Shown: positions 1 to 6,506, numbered from the stretch's first letter. The stretch: 6,569 nucleotides of DNA from Acidobacteriota bacterium (GCA_027038695.1 JALWHA010000330.1:1-6569); one strand, 5' to 3'. The notes: generated by a model from the sequence alone, not told the origin. Program-made: numbers and translations.

Positions 1-1342
1 CATCTACAATTACTTCACCATGCATCCCCCTTGAAGCCTTAACTACAATTAAGTCTCCCTCTTTAATGAAATCTTTTAAACTGCCACACACCTCGGTATT
101 TTTTTCAAAATGGAATTTTTCTTTACCTTTAATCTCTTCGCTAATATAACCTGCTTCTTTACCCCATGTTATAATAATGTCAAATTCGCTTGTATCTAAA
201 AATCTCCCTATATCTCTATGCATTTCTTCGGAAAAAGCACCTAACTCAAGCATATCTCCAATAATAGCCACTTTTCTTCCTTCATACTCCGCTTCGGAAA
301 AATGCCTCAAAACCCTTTTTAGAGCTTCCGGATTGGAGTTGTAAGTATCATTAAACAGGAACACCCTGTCTTTTAAGACAAACTTTCCTCTATTTTCTAT
401 AGGCTCAAAACTCTCTACAGACTCCTTTATAATCTCGAGAGGAATATCCTCAACTAAAGCGGTTAGAACCGAAGCAGCTACATTATAACAATTGTGTTTC
501 CCGATAAGGCGGGTCTTTAAGGCAAAATCTTTTCCTTCATACCGGAAATTAAACACGGAGTAATCAAGCATTGTCTTTGAACCGTTAATCCTCAAATCTA
601 CATTTTGCCCTTTACCGAAAGAGTATTTAACCCCTACTGACCTATCAACAGCACTCTTGACAAGAATATCGTCATTATTGTAAACAATGACAGAGTTCGG
701 CTTCTGGTTCAATAGTATTTCCGATTTTGCCTCTTTTATCTCTTCAATACTGCCGAAATTACCTATATGTACCGGCAGAACGTTAAGCCAGACCCTTATA
801 TCCGGCTTCAAGATATTTATCAATTTTTTTATTTCCCCTTTAAAACTCATACCGAATTCGGCAATAAAATAATCAATTTTCTCATCTACCGTATTTAATA
901 TTGAAAGAGGCATGCCTAAAGTATTGTTAAAATTTCCTCCGGTTGCCCTTGAATTATAATAGGATTTAAAAATATGATAGGTAAGTTCCTTTGTGGTTGT
1001 TTTGCCGGCACTCCCGGTTATAGCGACACTCTTTTTAATCCTTTGTTCAGCAAGGTTTTTCGCCGCCTTTTGCATAGCGGATACGGTATCCCCTACAAAA
1101 AACATATTCTTATAAAGATCAAGATCCAGACTTTTTCTTTTAAAACTCAACAGATAAGAAGAAGCCCCTTTCTTCCTTGCGCTTTCCAGATAGTTATGGC
1201 CGTCGTTTTTATCTGTTTTTATCGCAATAAACATTTCCCCTTTCTGCAAATTCCTTGAATCTATTGAAAAACCCTTGATATCTCTCTCTTTAAAATTGTA
1301 CGCTTCTTTCCCGATTAATTTTGCAAACTCACTAACTTTCAT
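1..1342 (-). CDS. murF: MurF, UDP-MurNAc-tripeptide--D-Ala-D-Ala ligase (3' end cut by window edge)
   Basis: Cytoplasmic ATP-dependent Mur ligase that joins D-Ala-D-Ala to the UDP-MurNAc tripeptide, the last cytoplasmic step of precursor peptide assembly. The frame is open from the ATG at 1342 to the window edge, giving 447 codons; the family is about 450-460 residues, so only a few C-terminal residues should be missing. Visible motifs: N-terminal uridine-binding domain with SIDSR (26-30) and GEMFIAI (35-41); P-loop GSAGKTTTKE (110-119); GGNFNNTLGMP (135-145); HIGNFGS (192-198) followed by AKSEI (205-209); GKHNCYN (281-287) leading into the C-terminal domain; the MurF signature NDTYNSNP (331-338); GDMLELG (362-368); KASRGM (435-440). 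The start overlaps the end of murE by 11 nt and has GGAGG nine bases upstream. The P-loop has Ala where Mur ligases usually have Asn (GSNGKT). Family assignment is very secure from NDTYNSNP plus position after murE. Confidence 0.97.
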   Translation of the reverse strand, partial: MKVSEFAKLIGKEAYNFKERDIKGFSIDSRNLQKGEMFIAIKTDKNDGHNYLESARKKGASSYLLSFKRKSLDLDLYKNMFFVGDTVSAMQKAAKNLAEQRIKKSVAITGSAGKTTTKELTYHIFKSYYNSRATGGNFNNTLGMPLSILNTVDEKIDYFIAEFGMSFKGEIKKLINILKPDIRVWLNVLPVHIGNFGSIEEIKEAKSEILLNQKPNSVIVYNNDDILVKSAVDRSVGVKYSFGKGQNVDLRINGSKTMLDYSVFNFRYEGKDFALKTRLIGKHNCYNVAASVLTALVEDIPLEIIKESVESFEPIENRGKFVLKDRVFLFNDTYNSNPEALKRVLRHFSEAEYEGRKVAIIGDMLELGAFSEEMHRDIGRFLDTSEFDIIITWGKEAGYISEEIKGKEKFHFEKNTEVCGSLKDFIKEGDLIVVKASRGMHGEVIVD

Positions 1343-2759
1343 AGTCTAATGCCTCCGTAACAACTTCTCTATCGCTAAATGGAATTTTCTTTTCCCCTAT
1401 TATCTGATACTCTTCATGCCCTTTGCCAGCAACAACCACGATATCTTCCCGTTGTGCTTCCTCAACCGCTTTAAAAATCGCTTCCCTTCTATCCTCAATA
1501 TAAAAAACCTCTTTATTGAAGGTTTCTCCCCTTTTAATATCTCCAAAAATACGAGTAAGGGGTTCTGTTCTCGGGTTATCGGCAGTAACAAAAACAAGGT
1601 CCGAATATCGGCATACAGCCTCAAGCATTAAAGGCCTCTTTGTTCTATCCCGGTCTCCCCCGCAACCAAAAACCGTAATAACCCGGCCTTCACAATGGCT
1701 CTTTACTGAAGAAAGAAGATTTTTTAACCCGTCAGGTGTGTGCGCAAAATCAATTATTACCGAAAAACCCTTTTCAGAATCTATCCTTTCCACCCTGCCG
1801 GGGACAGAAAAACCCTTTCTAATACCTTTTAAGAACCCTTCTTTATCAATATTCAGTCCGTTCAATACTCCTAAAACAAAACCCAGATTATATGCGTTAT
1901 AATCACCGATCATAGGCAAAAAAGCATTGCTTTCTTTACCTTCAATCTTATAAGTTATACTCAAACCGTCCTTTTCTGTCTCAATGTATTGAATTACTAT
2001 ATCGGCAGCAGGATTTTTACCCACCTTAATTACCTTTGAACATTTACCCTTTAAGTTATCAAAAACCTGCATATCAGAATTTAAGACACAGAACCCGCCT
2101 TCTTTTAGCATTGAAAAAATTTTTAATTTAGCGTTTAAGTAATTATCCATAGTTTTGTAGTAGTCAAGGTGGTCCCGGGAAAAAGAGGTAAACACAACAG
2201 AATCAAAACTTAAATTAAAAACCCTTTTTAAACTTAAAGCGTGAGAAGAAACCTCAAGCACAGCATACCTATAACCGAAGTCAACCATTTCCCTTAAATA
2301 TGCAAATATATCGGTTGATTCCGGGGTTGTTAGCCTAGCTTTTTCCCTTCTTTTTCCTGTAATTATCTCTATGGTGCTAATAAGGCCTGCATTAAGCGCC
2401 TTCTTCAATAGATAAGCGGTAGTTGTTTTTCCGTTTGTCCCGGTAACCCCTATAATTTTAATTGAATTTTGAGGGTTGCCGTAGAAATTTGAAGATACCG
2501 TAGCCTGTGCTTCCGCAATATCTTCAACAATCACAAAGGGGTATCCCTCAACACTTTCTTCCCCGAAAAAAACGGAAACGCCCTTTTCTACACACTCGTG
2601 AACAAAATCATACCCGTTGTACTTCAAGCCTTTTCTGACAAAATAGGCAAAACCTTTTTTACATTCACGGGAATGGTAACATACGCCTTTTATATCGGTA
2701 TCAAGGCTTGCGTTTATCTCTTTGATTTTTAAGCCGGTAACCAAATCTCTCAGATTCAT
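1332..2759 (-). CDS. murE: MurE, UDP-MurNAc-L-Ala-D-Glu ligase, probably meso-diaminopimelate-adding
   Basis: Cytoplasmic Mur ligase that adds the third residue to UDP-MurNAc-L-Ala-D-Glu using ATP. At 475 residues it is close to the usual family length. Domains in order: N-terminal UDP-binding domain (about 1-95) with CYHSREC (27-33) and FAYFVRKG (37-44); central ATPase with P-loop GVTGTNGKTTT (104-114), TTPEST (144-149), EVSSHAL (169-175), SRDHLDYY (194-201) and NAKLKIF (209-215), whose Lys211 sits where the carbamylated lysine lies in E. coli MurE; C-terminal domain with VPGRVERI (319-326), DFAHTPDGL (337-345), FGCGGDRDRTKRP (364-376), DNPRTEP (394-400) and GKGHEEYQ (445-452). DNPR is the motif associated with meso-DAP specificity, so DAP rather than lysine is inferred; the motif predicts but does not prove the substrate. 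The ATG shares one base with the ftsI stop (TAATG), and the only upstream SD-like sequence is a weak GGGAA, so reinitiation after ftsI is the likely mode of translation. Confidence 0.97.
   Translation of the reverse strand: MNLRDLVTGLKIKEINASLDTDIKGVCYHSRECKKGFAYFVRKGLKYNGYDFVHECVEKGVSVFFGEESVEGYPFVIVEDIAEAQATVSSNFYGNPQNSIKIIGVTGTNGKTTTAYLLKKALNAGLISTIEIITGKRREKARLTTPESTDIFAYLREMVDFGYRYAVLEVSSHALSLKRVFNLSFDSVVFTSFSRDHLDYYKTMDNYLNAKLKIFSMLKEGGFCVLNSDMQVFDNLKGKCSKVIKVGKNPAADIVIQYIETEKDGLSITYKIEGKESNAFLPMIGDYNAYNLGFVLGVLNGLNIDKEGFLKGIRKGFSVPGRVERIDSEKGFSVIIDFAHTPDGLKNLLSSVKSHCEGRVITVFGCGGDRDRTKRPLMLEAVCRYSDLVFVTADNPRTEPLTRIFGDIKRGETFNKEVFYIEDRREAIFKAVEEAQREDIVVVAGKGHEEYQIIGEKKIPFSDREVVTEALDYES
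1352..1356 (-). promoter_or_regulatory. murF ribosome binding site inside murE
   Basis: GGAGG on the minus strand, nine bases before the murF ATG and within the last codons of murE. It supports the start at 1342, and its position inside an actively translated frame, with an 11-nt gene overlap, suggests translational coupling. Confidence 0.75.
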
Positions 2760-4696
2760 TACATATTCCCGTAAATTTTATAGAAATTCCTTCCTATCTT
2801 TTTATAATCGGCTACATAGCCGTGACCTTCAAAAACAAAATCATACCCGCTTAAAGCAAGTACCTGCATAGCCTTTCTAAAGGAAAGCCCCTTTATTCCA
2901 AGCGGATCGTTTTCGCTCCTGTTCGTTGAAGTGTCAGCAAATAGCGACCTCGGTGCGTCAGGTAAAGGTATCTCCCTATTGGAAATCTCCTCAATCAAGA
3001 AAGGATATATCTTCTGAACTATCTCTTTAAAAACAGGAGCGGCAACCTCTCCCCCGTAAAAACACTTCCCCCTCGGGTTATCAACAACCACGTAAACGGA
3101 AATTGCTGGATTCTCCACCGGGAAAAACCCGTAAAAAGAGGCTATGTAGTTATGGGAATACTTTTTACCTGATAATTTTTTTGTCGTTCCTGTTTTTCCG
3201 CCTATTGAGATCCCGTCTATTGCGGCTTTTTTACCTGTTCCGTATAAAACAACCCCCTTTAGAATCTGTCTCATTTCAGAAGAGGTTTCCTGACTTACGA
3301 CCTTCCATTTCTTCTGCTTAACCGGGTTCTCACACTTATAATCTGCTCTAACGATGGAGGTTAAAGGCATACATATTTCTTTTACCATCTTCGGAGAAAT
3401 ATAATAACCACCGTTAACAACTGCATTTAAAGCGGTATCCATCTGAACTGCGGTTACCCCTATGCCGTATCCGAAAGACATTGATACTTTTCTTTGCAGA
3501 TTAAAGTAATTCTTTGAAGGAAAGAGTCCTCTGCTTTCTTTGAAAAAGGGAACCCCCGTCCTCATACCGAAACCAAACATCTTTAAGCCGTTATAAAAAG
3601 TATCGTTATCCATCTTTAAAGCCACTTTTGAAATACCGATATTGCTTGAATGCCATATAATCTCTCTAAAACTTAAATTACCGAACTTCTTGTGATCTTT
3701 AATAACCCTGTTTTTTAACTTAAACCTGCCGTTTTCGCAAAAAAAGGTATCTGTTTCATGAACTGTCCCGGTATCAAGAGCTAAAGAACCTATTATAGGT
3801 TTCATTGTAGAACCTGGTTCGTAGGCACCCCTTACTATGAGACCGTTCATATTCCCAAAACGCCTTGAAACACTGACAAGGGAAAGGATCTCTCCGGTTT
3901 TAGGCTTTGAAACAATAACATAAACATTATCCGCATTAAATTTACGTAAAGCCTTTCTCGCACTCTTTTCGCAGATAAACTGAACCGAAGAATCAATTGT
4001 GAGGACTATACTCTTTCCGTCAACAGGCCTCACTTCGTTATATAAACCTACCCTTCTATCACAAAAATAAGTTCTATATCCGTTTTTGCCTTTTAAAATA
4101 TCGTCAAAGCTTCTCTCTATCCCTATCTTCTTCAATCCATCTTTATCACGGTACATATAGGCAAGAAACTTTGAATAAAACCTGTCCGTGGTGTAATACC
4201 TCTTGTATTCGTAATCGTATATTAAAATATCCCCTAATTTTAATTTCTTAAGGGTATCCCTGATCTTTCCTAAAAAGTTATTATCAAAAAAATCCTGATA
4301 GGGAACTTCAGCGACTTTAACCGTAATTCTTTTAGTATTTAATACTCTTTTAAATTCCTTTTTGTTAATCTCTTTGCCGAAAACCTGAAGTATTTTATTG
4401 TAATTTTCATAACCTATTTTAGCCAGAATGTCTTTTCTGACGGATACTCTGGCTATATAGAAATTCCCGGCTATAATATCCATATTTCTATCGTAAATAG
4501 TGCCTCTTATAGCCTTTAAAACCTCTTTTTGAGAACCGGTATCGGAGTATGCAAAAACCTTTTTAGTGTTTGCCTTAACCATCATAATGGCAAAAAAGGA
4601 AACATATATGGTGCAAAGCAAAAGGGATATAATCCAGAAGTTTTTTCTCTTTGCATATGCGACATTTTTGGTCCTTATGGTTATCCATCTGTCCAT
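2759..4696 (-). CDS. ftsI: FtsI-type class B penicillin-binding protein (septal transpeptidase) with C-terminal PASTA-like domain
   Basis: Monofunctional D,D-transpeptidase that cross-links septal peptidoglycan in the periplasm or outer face of the membrane, normally partnered with FtsW and the FtsQLB proteins. Of 645 residues: short basic cytoplasmic tail (1-19); one membrane anchor (about 20-40); PBP dimerisation/pedestal region beginning at RGTIYDRN (64-71), running to about 215; transpeptidase domain about 228-565 with all three active-site motifs: S296-T-M-K299 in YEPGSTMKP, S350-S-N352, and K501-T-G503 in GGKTGTTKK. GYGIGVTAVQMDTALNAVVNGG spans 409-430 and is typical of class B PBPs. 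The C-terminus (about 597-645) resembles one PASTA repeat (PLGIKGLSFRKAM and GYVADYKKIG) but lacks the usual Q-x-P. The start has a strong AAAGGAG six bases upstream and follows the ftsL stop by 3 nt. SpoVD of spore formers has similar architecture; no sporulation gene is visible, so FtsI is preferred. Confidence 0.96.
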   Translation of the reverse strand: MDRWITIRTKNVAYAKRKNFWIISLLLCTIYVSFFAIMMVKANTKKVFAYSDTGSQKEVLKAIRGTIYDRNMDIIAGNFYIARVSVRKDILAKIGYENYNKILQVFGKEINKKEFKRVLNTKRITVKVAEVPYQDFFDNNFLGKIRDTLKKLKLGDILIYDYEYKRYYTTDRFYSKFLAYMYRDKDGLKKIGIERSFDDILKGKNGYRTYFCDRRVGLYNEVRPVDGKSIVLTIDSSVQFICEKSARKALRKFNADNVYVIVSKPKTGEILSLVSVSRRFGNMNGLIVRGAYEPGSTMKPIIGSLALDTGTVHETDTFFCENGRFKLKNRVIKDHKKFGNLSFREIIWHSSNIGISKVALKMDNDTFYNGLKMFGFGMRTGVPFFKESRGLFPSKNYFNLQRKVSMSFGYGIGVTAVQMDTALNAVVNGGYYISPKMVKEICMPLTSIVRADYKCENPVKQKKWKVVSQETSSEMRQILKGVVLYGTGKKAAIDGISIGGKTGTTKKLSGKKYSHNYIASFYGFFPVENPAISVYVVVDNPRGKCFYGGEVAAPVFKEIVQKIYPFLIEEISNREIPLPDAPRSLFADTSTNRSENDPLGIKGLSFRKAMQVLALSGYDFVFEGHGYVADYKKIGRNFYKIYGNM

Positions 4697-4699
4697 AGG

Positions 4700-4981
4700 T
4701 CACTCCTTTACCACAAAGACTTTGTTCCTGTCTGAATTTATATAATCAAACCCCATCTTCTTTGCCTCGGCTTCAACCTTTTTATAATCTATACGCTGTG
4801 AAAAAATCCTTTCAAGATTGTTAATAGATTTCTTAGTCCTCAATATTTCCGCTTCTATACGTTTAATCTCCCTTCCTCTTCTCTCTACGCTACTTTTAAT
4901 AGCAACATAGGAGATATAAGGCAAACCTATTAAAAAAATCCCGAATAAAATTTTTGAAATAAATTTATACTCACTCTTCAT
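4700..4981 (-). CDS. ftsL: FtsL-like bitopic cell division protein
   Basis: Small single-pass membrane protein of 93 residues, the size and position of FtsL, which acts with FtsB/DivIC and FtsQ to activate FtsWI at the septum. Visible: a 10-residue cytoplasmic tail, a hydrophobic segment at about 11-28 (ILFGIFLIGLPYISYVAI), then a charged stretch at about 30-63 with leucine/isoleucine spacing that fits a coiled coil, and a short C-terminal tail (KVEAEAKKMGF, 68-78, ending VFVVKE) that matches the usual FtsL/DivIC pattern of a helix with an Ala-x-x-x-Gly and a closing hydrophobic strand. Sequence conservation in this family is low, so the call rests mainly on topology, length and location between rsmH and ftsI. 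The ATG directly abuts the rsmH stop (TAAATG), with an SD-like AAGGCGG five bases before it. Confidence 0.88.
   Translation of the reverse strand: MKSEYKFISKILFGIFLIGLPYISYVAIKSSVERRGREIKRIEAEILRTKKSINNLERIFSQRIDYKKVEAEAKKMGFDYINSDRNKVFVVKE
4703..4709 (-). promoter_or_regulatory. ftsI ribosome binding site inside ftsL end
   Basis: AAAGGAG on the minus strand forms the last ftsL codons before its TGA stop, six bases before the ftsI ATG. It is the best Shine-Dalgarno match in the window and fixes the ftsI start at 4696. Confidence 0.8.
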
Positions 4982-5911
4982 TTAAACCGCCTTCTCGCAG
5001 GCCCTAAGCCTTGCGCTTCTTGACGCAGGGTTATTCTCAACCTCTTCCTGCGCAGGCCTTACAACCTTCTTTGTAAGCACCCTGACAACGGCATTGTTTC
5101 CACCGCAAGTGCACCTCATTTGACTTTCGGGACAGATACAATTTTTAGCCTTATCCCTGAAGAAGTTTTTAACAATTCTGTCTTCAAGAGAATGAAAGGA
5201 AATCACAACCATTCTGCCCCCTTTCTTTAAAAGAGAAATAGACTTTTCAAGAAAAATCTTTAAATTCTCCAATTCTCCATTAACTTCAATCCTGATTGCC
5301 TGAAAGATTCTGGTAGCCGGGTGTATTTTGCTTCTCCTTGAACCGTAAGCCTTAACCGCGATTTCTGACAATTCCAGGGTGGTTTCTATAGTGTTTAACT
5401 TCCTCTGCTCAACTATCATTCTCGCTATCTTTTTTGCCAGTTTCTCCTCGCCGTATTCTTTAAAGACAAACGCAAGTTCCTTTTCGCTATATCTGTTTAC
5501 AACATCTTTGGCAGTTAGGTCGGCATCTTCGTCCATCCTCATGTCCAACTTTCCGTCGCCCATAAAACTAAACCCTCTCCCAAAATCCTTTAGCTGAAAC
5601 ATTGAGGTACCGAGGTCTGCTATAATCCCGTCAACCCTTCCCCTAACTTCTAACTCGCTTGCGATTAAATCAATATCTTTAAAATTTCTATGAAAAAAGT
5701 ACTTTCTGCATTTAAAAGGCATAAGCCTCTCCTCTACCCTTTCTATCGCCTCCCGGTCCATATCAAGACAGACAAGGGTACCTTCAGGAGAAAGCCTTTT
5801 TGCAATCTCCTCACTATGCCCTCCTCCTCCAGCAGTACAGTCAAAATAAACCCCTTCAGGGTTAACTTTTAGAAATTCAATTGATTCTCTAAGCAACACA
5901 GGGGTATGCAT
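4982..5911 (-). CDS. rsmH: RsmH (MraW), 16S rRNA cytosine-1402 N4-methyltransferase
   Basis: SAM-dependent cytoplasmic enzyme that N4-methylates C1402 of 16S rRNA at the ribosomal P site; its place in the dcw cluster is conserved although it is not a wall enzyme. At 309 residues it has family length. Motifs: N-terminal MHTPVLL (1-7); SAM-binding FDCTAGGGGHS (23-33); acidic CLDMDREA (48-55); DLGTSMFQL (99-107), close to the usual DLGvSSxQL, followed by RGFSF (112-116) and LDMRMD (122-127); the inserted helical domain at about 130-200; FQAIRIEVNGEL (203-214); ISFHSLEDRIVK (237-248); C-terminal NPASRSARLRACE (294-306). A CxC-x6-CxC group (Cys258, 260, 267, 269) lies in the loop after the catalytic core; similar CxCP...CxCG stretches occur in many RsmH proteins and E. 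coli lacks it. The start is supported by the MHTPVLL N-terminus and a G-rich SD. It begins 10 nt after the mraZ stop. Confidence 0.98.
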   Translation of the reverse strand: MHTPVLLRESIEFLKVNPEGVYFDCTAGGGGHSEEIAKRLSPEGTLVCLDMDREAIERVEERLMPFKCRKYFFHRNFKDIDLIASELEVRGRVDGIIADLGTSMFQLKDFGRGFSFMGDGKLDMRMDEDADLTAKDVVNRYSEKELAFVFKEYGEEKLAKKIARMIVEQRKLNTIETTLELSEIAVKAYGSRRSKIHPATRIFQAIRIEVNGELENLKIFLEKSISLLKKGGRMVVISFHSLEDRIVKNFFRDKAKNCICPESQMRCTCGGNNAVVRVLTKKVVRPAQEEVENNPASRSARLRACEKAV

Positions 5912-5916
5912 TCAGG

Positions 5917-5923
5917 CCCCCTT
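5917..5923 (-). promoter_or_regulatory. rsmH ribosome binding site overlapping mraZ stop
   Basis: AAGGGGG on the minus strand, five bases before the rsmH ATG; its first two bases are part of the mraZ TAA stop. It supports the MHTPVLL start and links rsmH translation to that of mraZ. Confidence 0.65.
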
Positions 5924-6383
5924 AATTAAAAATACCCGCTATAAGTTCGTCGTCAATAATCCCCTTTTCTTCATATTCGTCAAATTTTGATGCGTTCCAC
6001 AGTTCAATAAAGTTTCCGTTTCCGATCAAATAAGCATCGTCGCCTGATTTTACTTCAGCCATTTCAGACAGCCGTTTAGGGATAACAAACCTTCCCTGCC
6101 TGTCTAAATTAACAAAATCCGAGTTTCTATTCAAAACCCTCCTTAACCTTTCCTTTTCAACCGGACTTTTCCCTTCCATATCATTGATTTTGTCAAGGGC
6201 TTCAAGCCACTTCTTTTCGGGAATAATCACAAGGTACCCTATTCCGTCACTCTTCCTATAGGCAATAACAAGTTCTTCCCCGTAGAAATCCTTTTCAATA
6301 ATCTTAAGATACCTTGACGGAAGTTTGACCCTTCCGCCGGAGTCAATTGTAATAGTTTTGTTTCCGTAAAACTTCCCTCGCAT
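5922..6383 (-). CDS. mraZ: MraZ, transcriptional regulator of the dcw cluster
   Basis: DNA-binding protein of the AbrB/SpoVT-like swapped-hairpin superfamily, which forms ring oligomers and in E. coli and Mycoplasma binds direct repeats ahead of its own gene. The chosen start gives 153 residues, the usual size, beginning MRGKFYGN like the family's MFRGxY. Two MraZ repeats are visible: DSGGRVKLP (14-22) and LDRQGRFVIPKRL (93-105), each with the D-x-x-x-R pair that contacts DNA, then IGNGNFIELW (120-129), the classical iELW end of the fold. The first repeat has Gly where DxKGR normally has Lys. The frame continues upstream without a stop to a TTG at 6452 and an ATG at 6434, but these extra codons read straight through the operator repeats and have no family similarity; AAGGG seven bases before 6383 supports the shorter form. 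As first gene it probably autoregulates the whole cluster, which is known for the family and inferred here. Confidence 0.95.
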   Translation of the reverse strand: MRGKFYGNKTITIDSGGRVKLPSRYLKIIEKDFYGEELVIAYRKSDGIGYLVIIPEKKWLEALDKINDMEGKSPVEKERLRRVLNRNSDFVNLDRQGRFVIPKRLSEMAEVKSGDDAYLIGNGNFIELWNASKFDEYEEKGIIDDELIAGIFN

Positions 6384-6387
6384 GAAT

Positions 6388-6395
6388 CCACCCTT
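6388..6395 (-). promoter_or_regulatory. mraZ ribosome binding site
   Basis: AAGGGTGG on the minus strand, with AAGGG seven bases from the ATG at 6383. It decides the mraZ start in favour of the 153-residue product over the longer in-frame ATG at 6434, which has no comparable SD. Confidence 0.65.
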
Positions 6396-6406
6396 GCTGT
6401 TTGTTG

Positions 6407-6436
6407 TTTTCCATTTTATTCCATTTTTTTCCATTT
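6407..6436 (-). promoter_or_regulatory. MraZ operator: three 10-bp direct repeats
   Basis: Read on the minus strand the units are AAATGGAAAA (6436-6427), AAATGGAATA (6426-6417) and AAATGGAAAA (6416-6407): exactly head to tail, differing at one base. Known E. coli MraZ boxes are TGGGN cores spaced so that they recur every 10 bp; here the core is TGGA with the same phase, and the array lies 23 bp before the mraZ start. Position, number and helical phasing make an MraZ operator the best reading. The core base change is unusual compared with E. coli, and binding is inferred. Confidence 0.82.
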
Positions 6437-6440
6437 GCAA
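6413..6440 (-). promoter_or_regulatory. candidate sigma70-type mraZ promoter overlapping the operator
   Basis: Minus-strand TTGCAA (6440-6435, four of six to TTGACA), a 16-bp spacer, and TAAAAT (6418-6413, five of six to TATAAT). Transcription would begin near 6406, giving a leader of about 23 nt. The spacer and -10 lie inside the three MraZ boxes, so bound MraZ would block RNA polymerase. AT-rich surroundings make chance matches likely, so confidence is moderate. Confidence 0.45.
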
Positions 6441-6442
6441 GA

Positions 6443-6463
6443 GAAAAAACAAAAGTTTTTTTC
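6443..6463. repeat. AT-only inverted repeat upstream of the operator
   Basis: GAAAAAAC and GTTTTTTTC flank a 4-base AAAA loop on the plus strand, with one unpaired base. The stem has only two G-C pairs, so it would be a poor terminator; it may simply be an A/T tract pair that bends DNA or aids the promoter just downstream. Confidence 0.3.
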
Positions 6464-6476
6464 AGAAAGCCACTAA

Positions 6477-6506
6477 CTTATAAAAAATAAAGAAAATATT
6501 TATGAA
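6477..6506 (-). promoter_or_regulatory. alternative upstream promoter candidate
   Basis: Minus-strand TTCATA (6506-6501), 18-bp spacer, TATAAG (6482-6477). Transcription from here would start near 6470 and place the MraZ boxes inside the transcribed leader. The match is fair but the region is almost all A and T, so this is a weak alternative to the promoter at 6413-6440. Confidence 0.2.

Noticed and set aside
687..1258. Plus-strand open frames at 687-872 and 974-1258
   Set aside because: Both lie opposite the well-conserved murF frame, have no recognisable domain, and are shadows of a low-GC gene.
1400..1902. Open frames at 1400-1624 (minus), 1416-1631 (plus) and 1516-1902 (plus)
   Set aside because: They sit inside murE across its DNPR and GKGHEEY motif region, which explains the sequence; no SD or family similarity.
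3103..3321. Plus-strand open frame opposite ftsI
   Set aside because: Antisense to the transpeptidase KTG region; hydrophobic and low-complexity as expected of an antisense shadow.
4529..4735. Plus-strand open frame across the ftsI/ftsL junction
   Set aside because: Antisense to the ftsI membrane anchor; no SD, no recognisable product.
5379..5872. Plus-strand open frames at 5379-5597 and 5690-5872
   Set aside because: Antisense to conserved rsmH motifs, including RGFSF and LDMRMD; no independent support.
6387..6396. A fourth MraZ box at GGGTGGATTC near the mraZ start
   Set aside because: Its TGG core is 23 bp from the nearest box, out of the 10-bp phase, and it is better explained as the ribosome binding site.
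6443..6463. Intrinsic terminator of a gene upstream of mraZ
   Set aside because: On the minus strand the A/T inverted repeat is followed by few further T residues and its stem has only two G-C pairs, so it would be too weak; no upstream gene end is identified.
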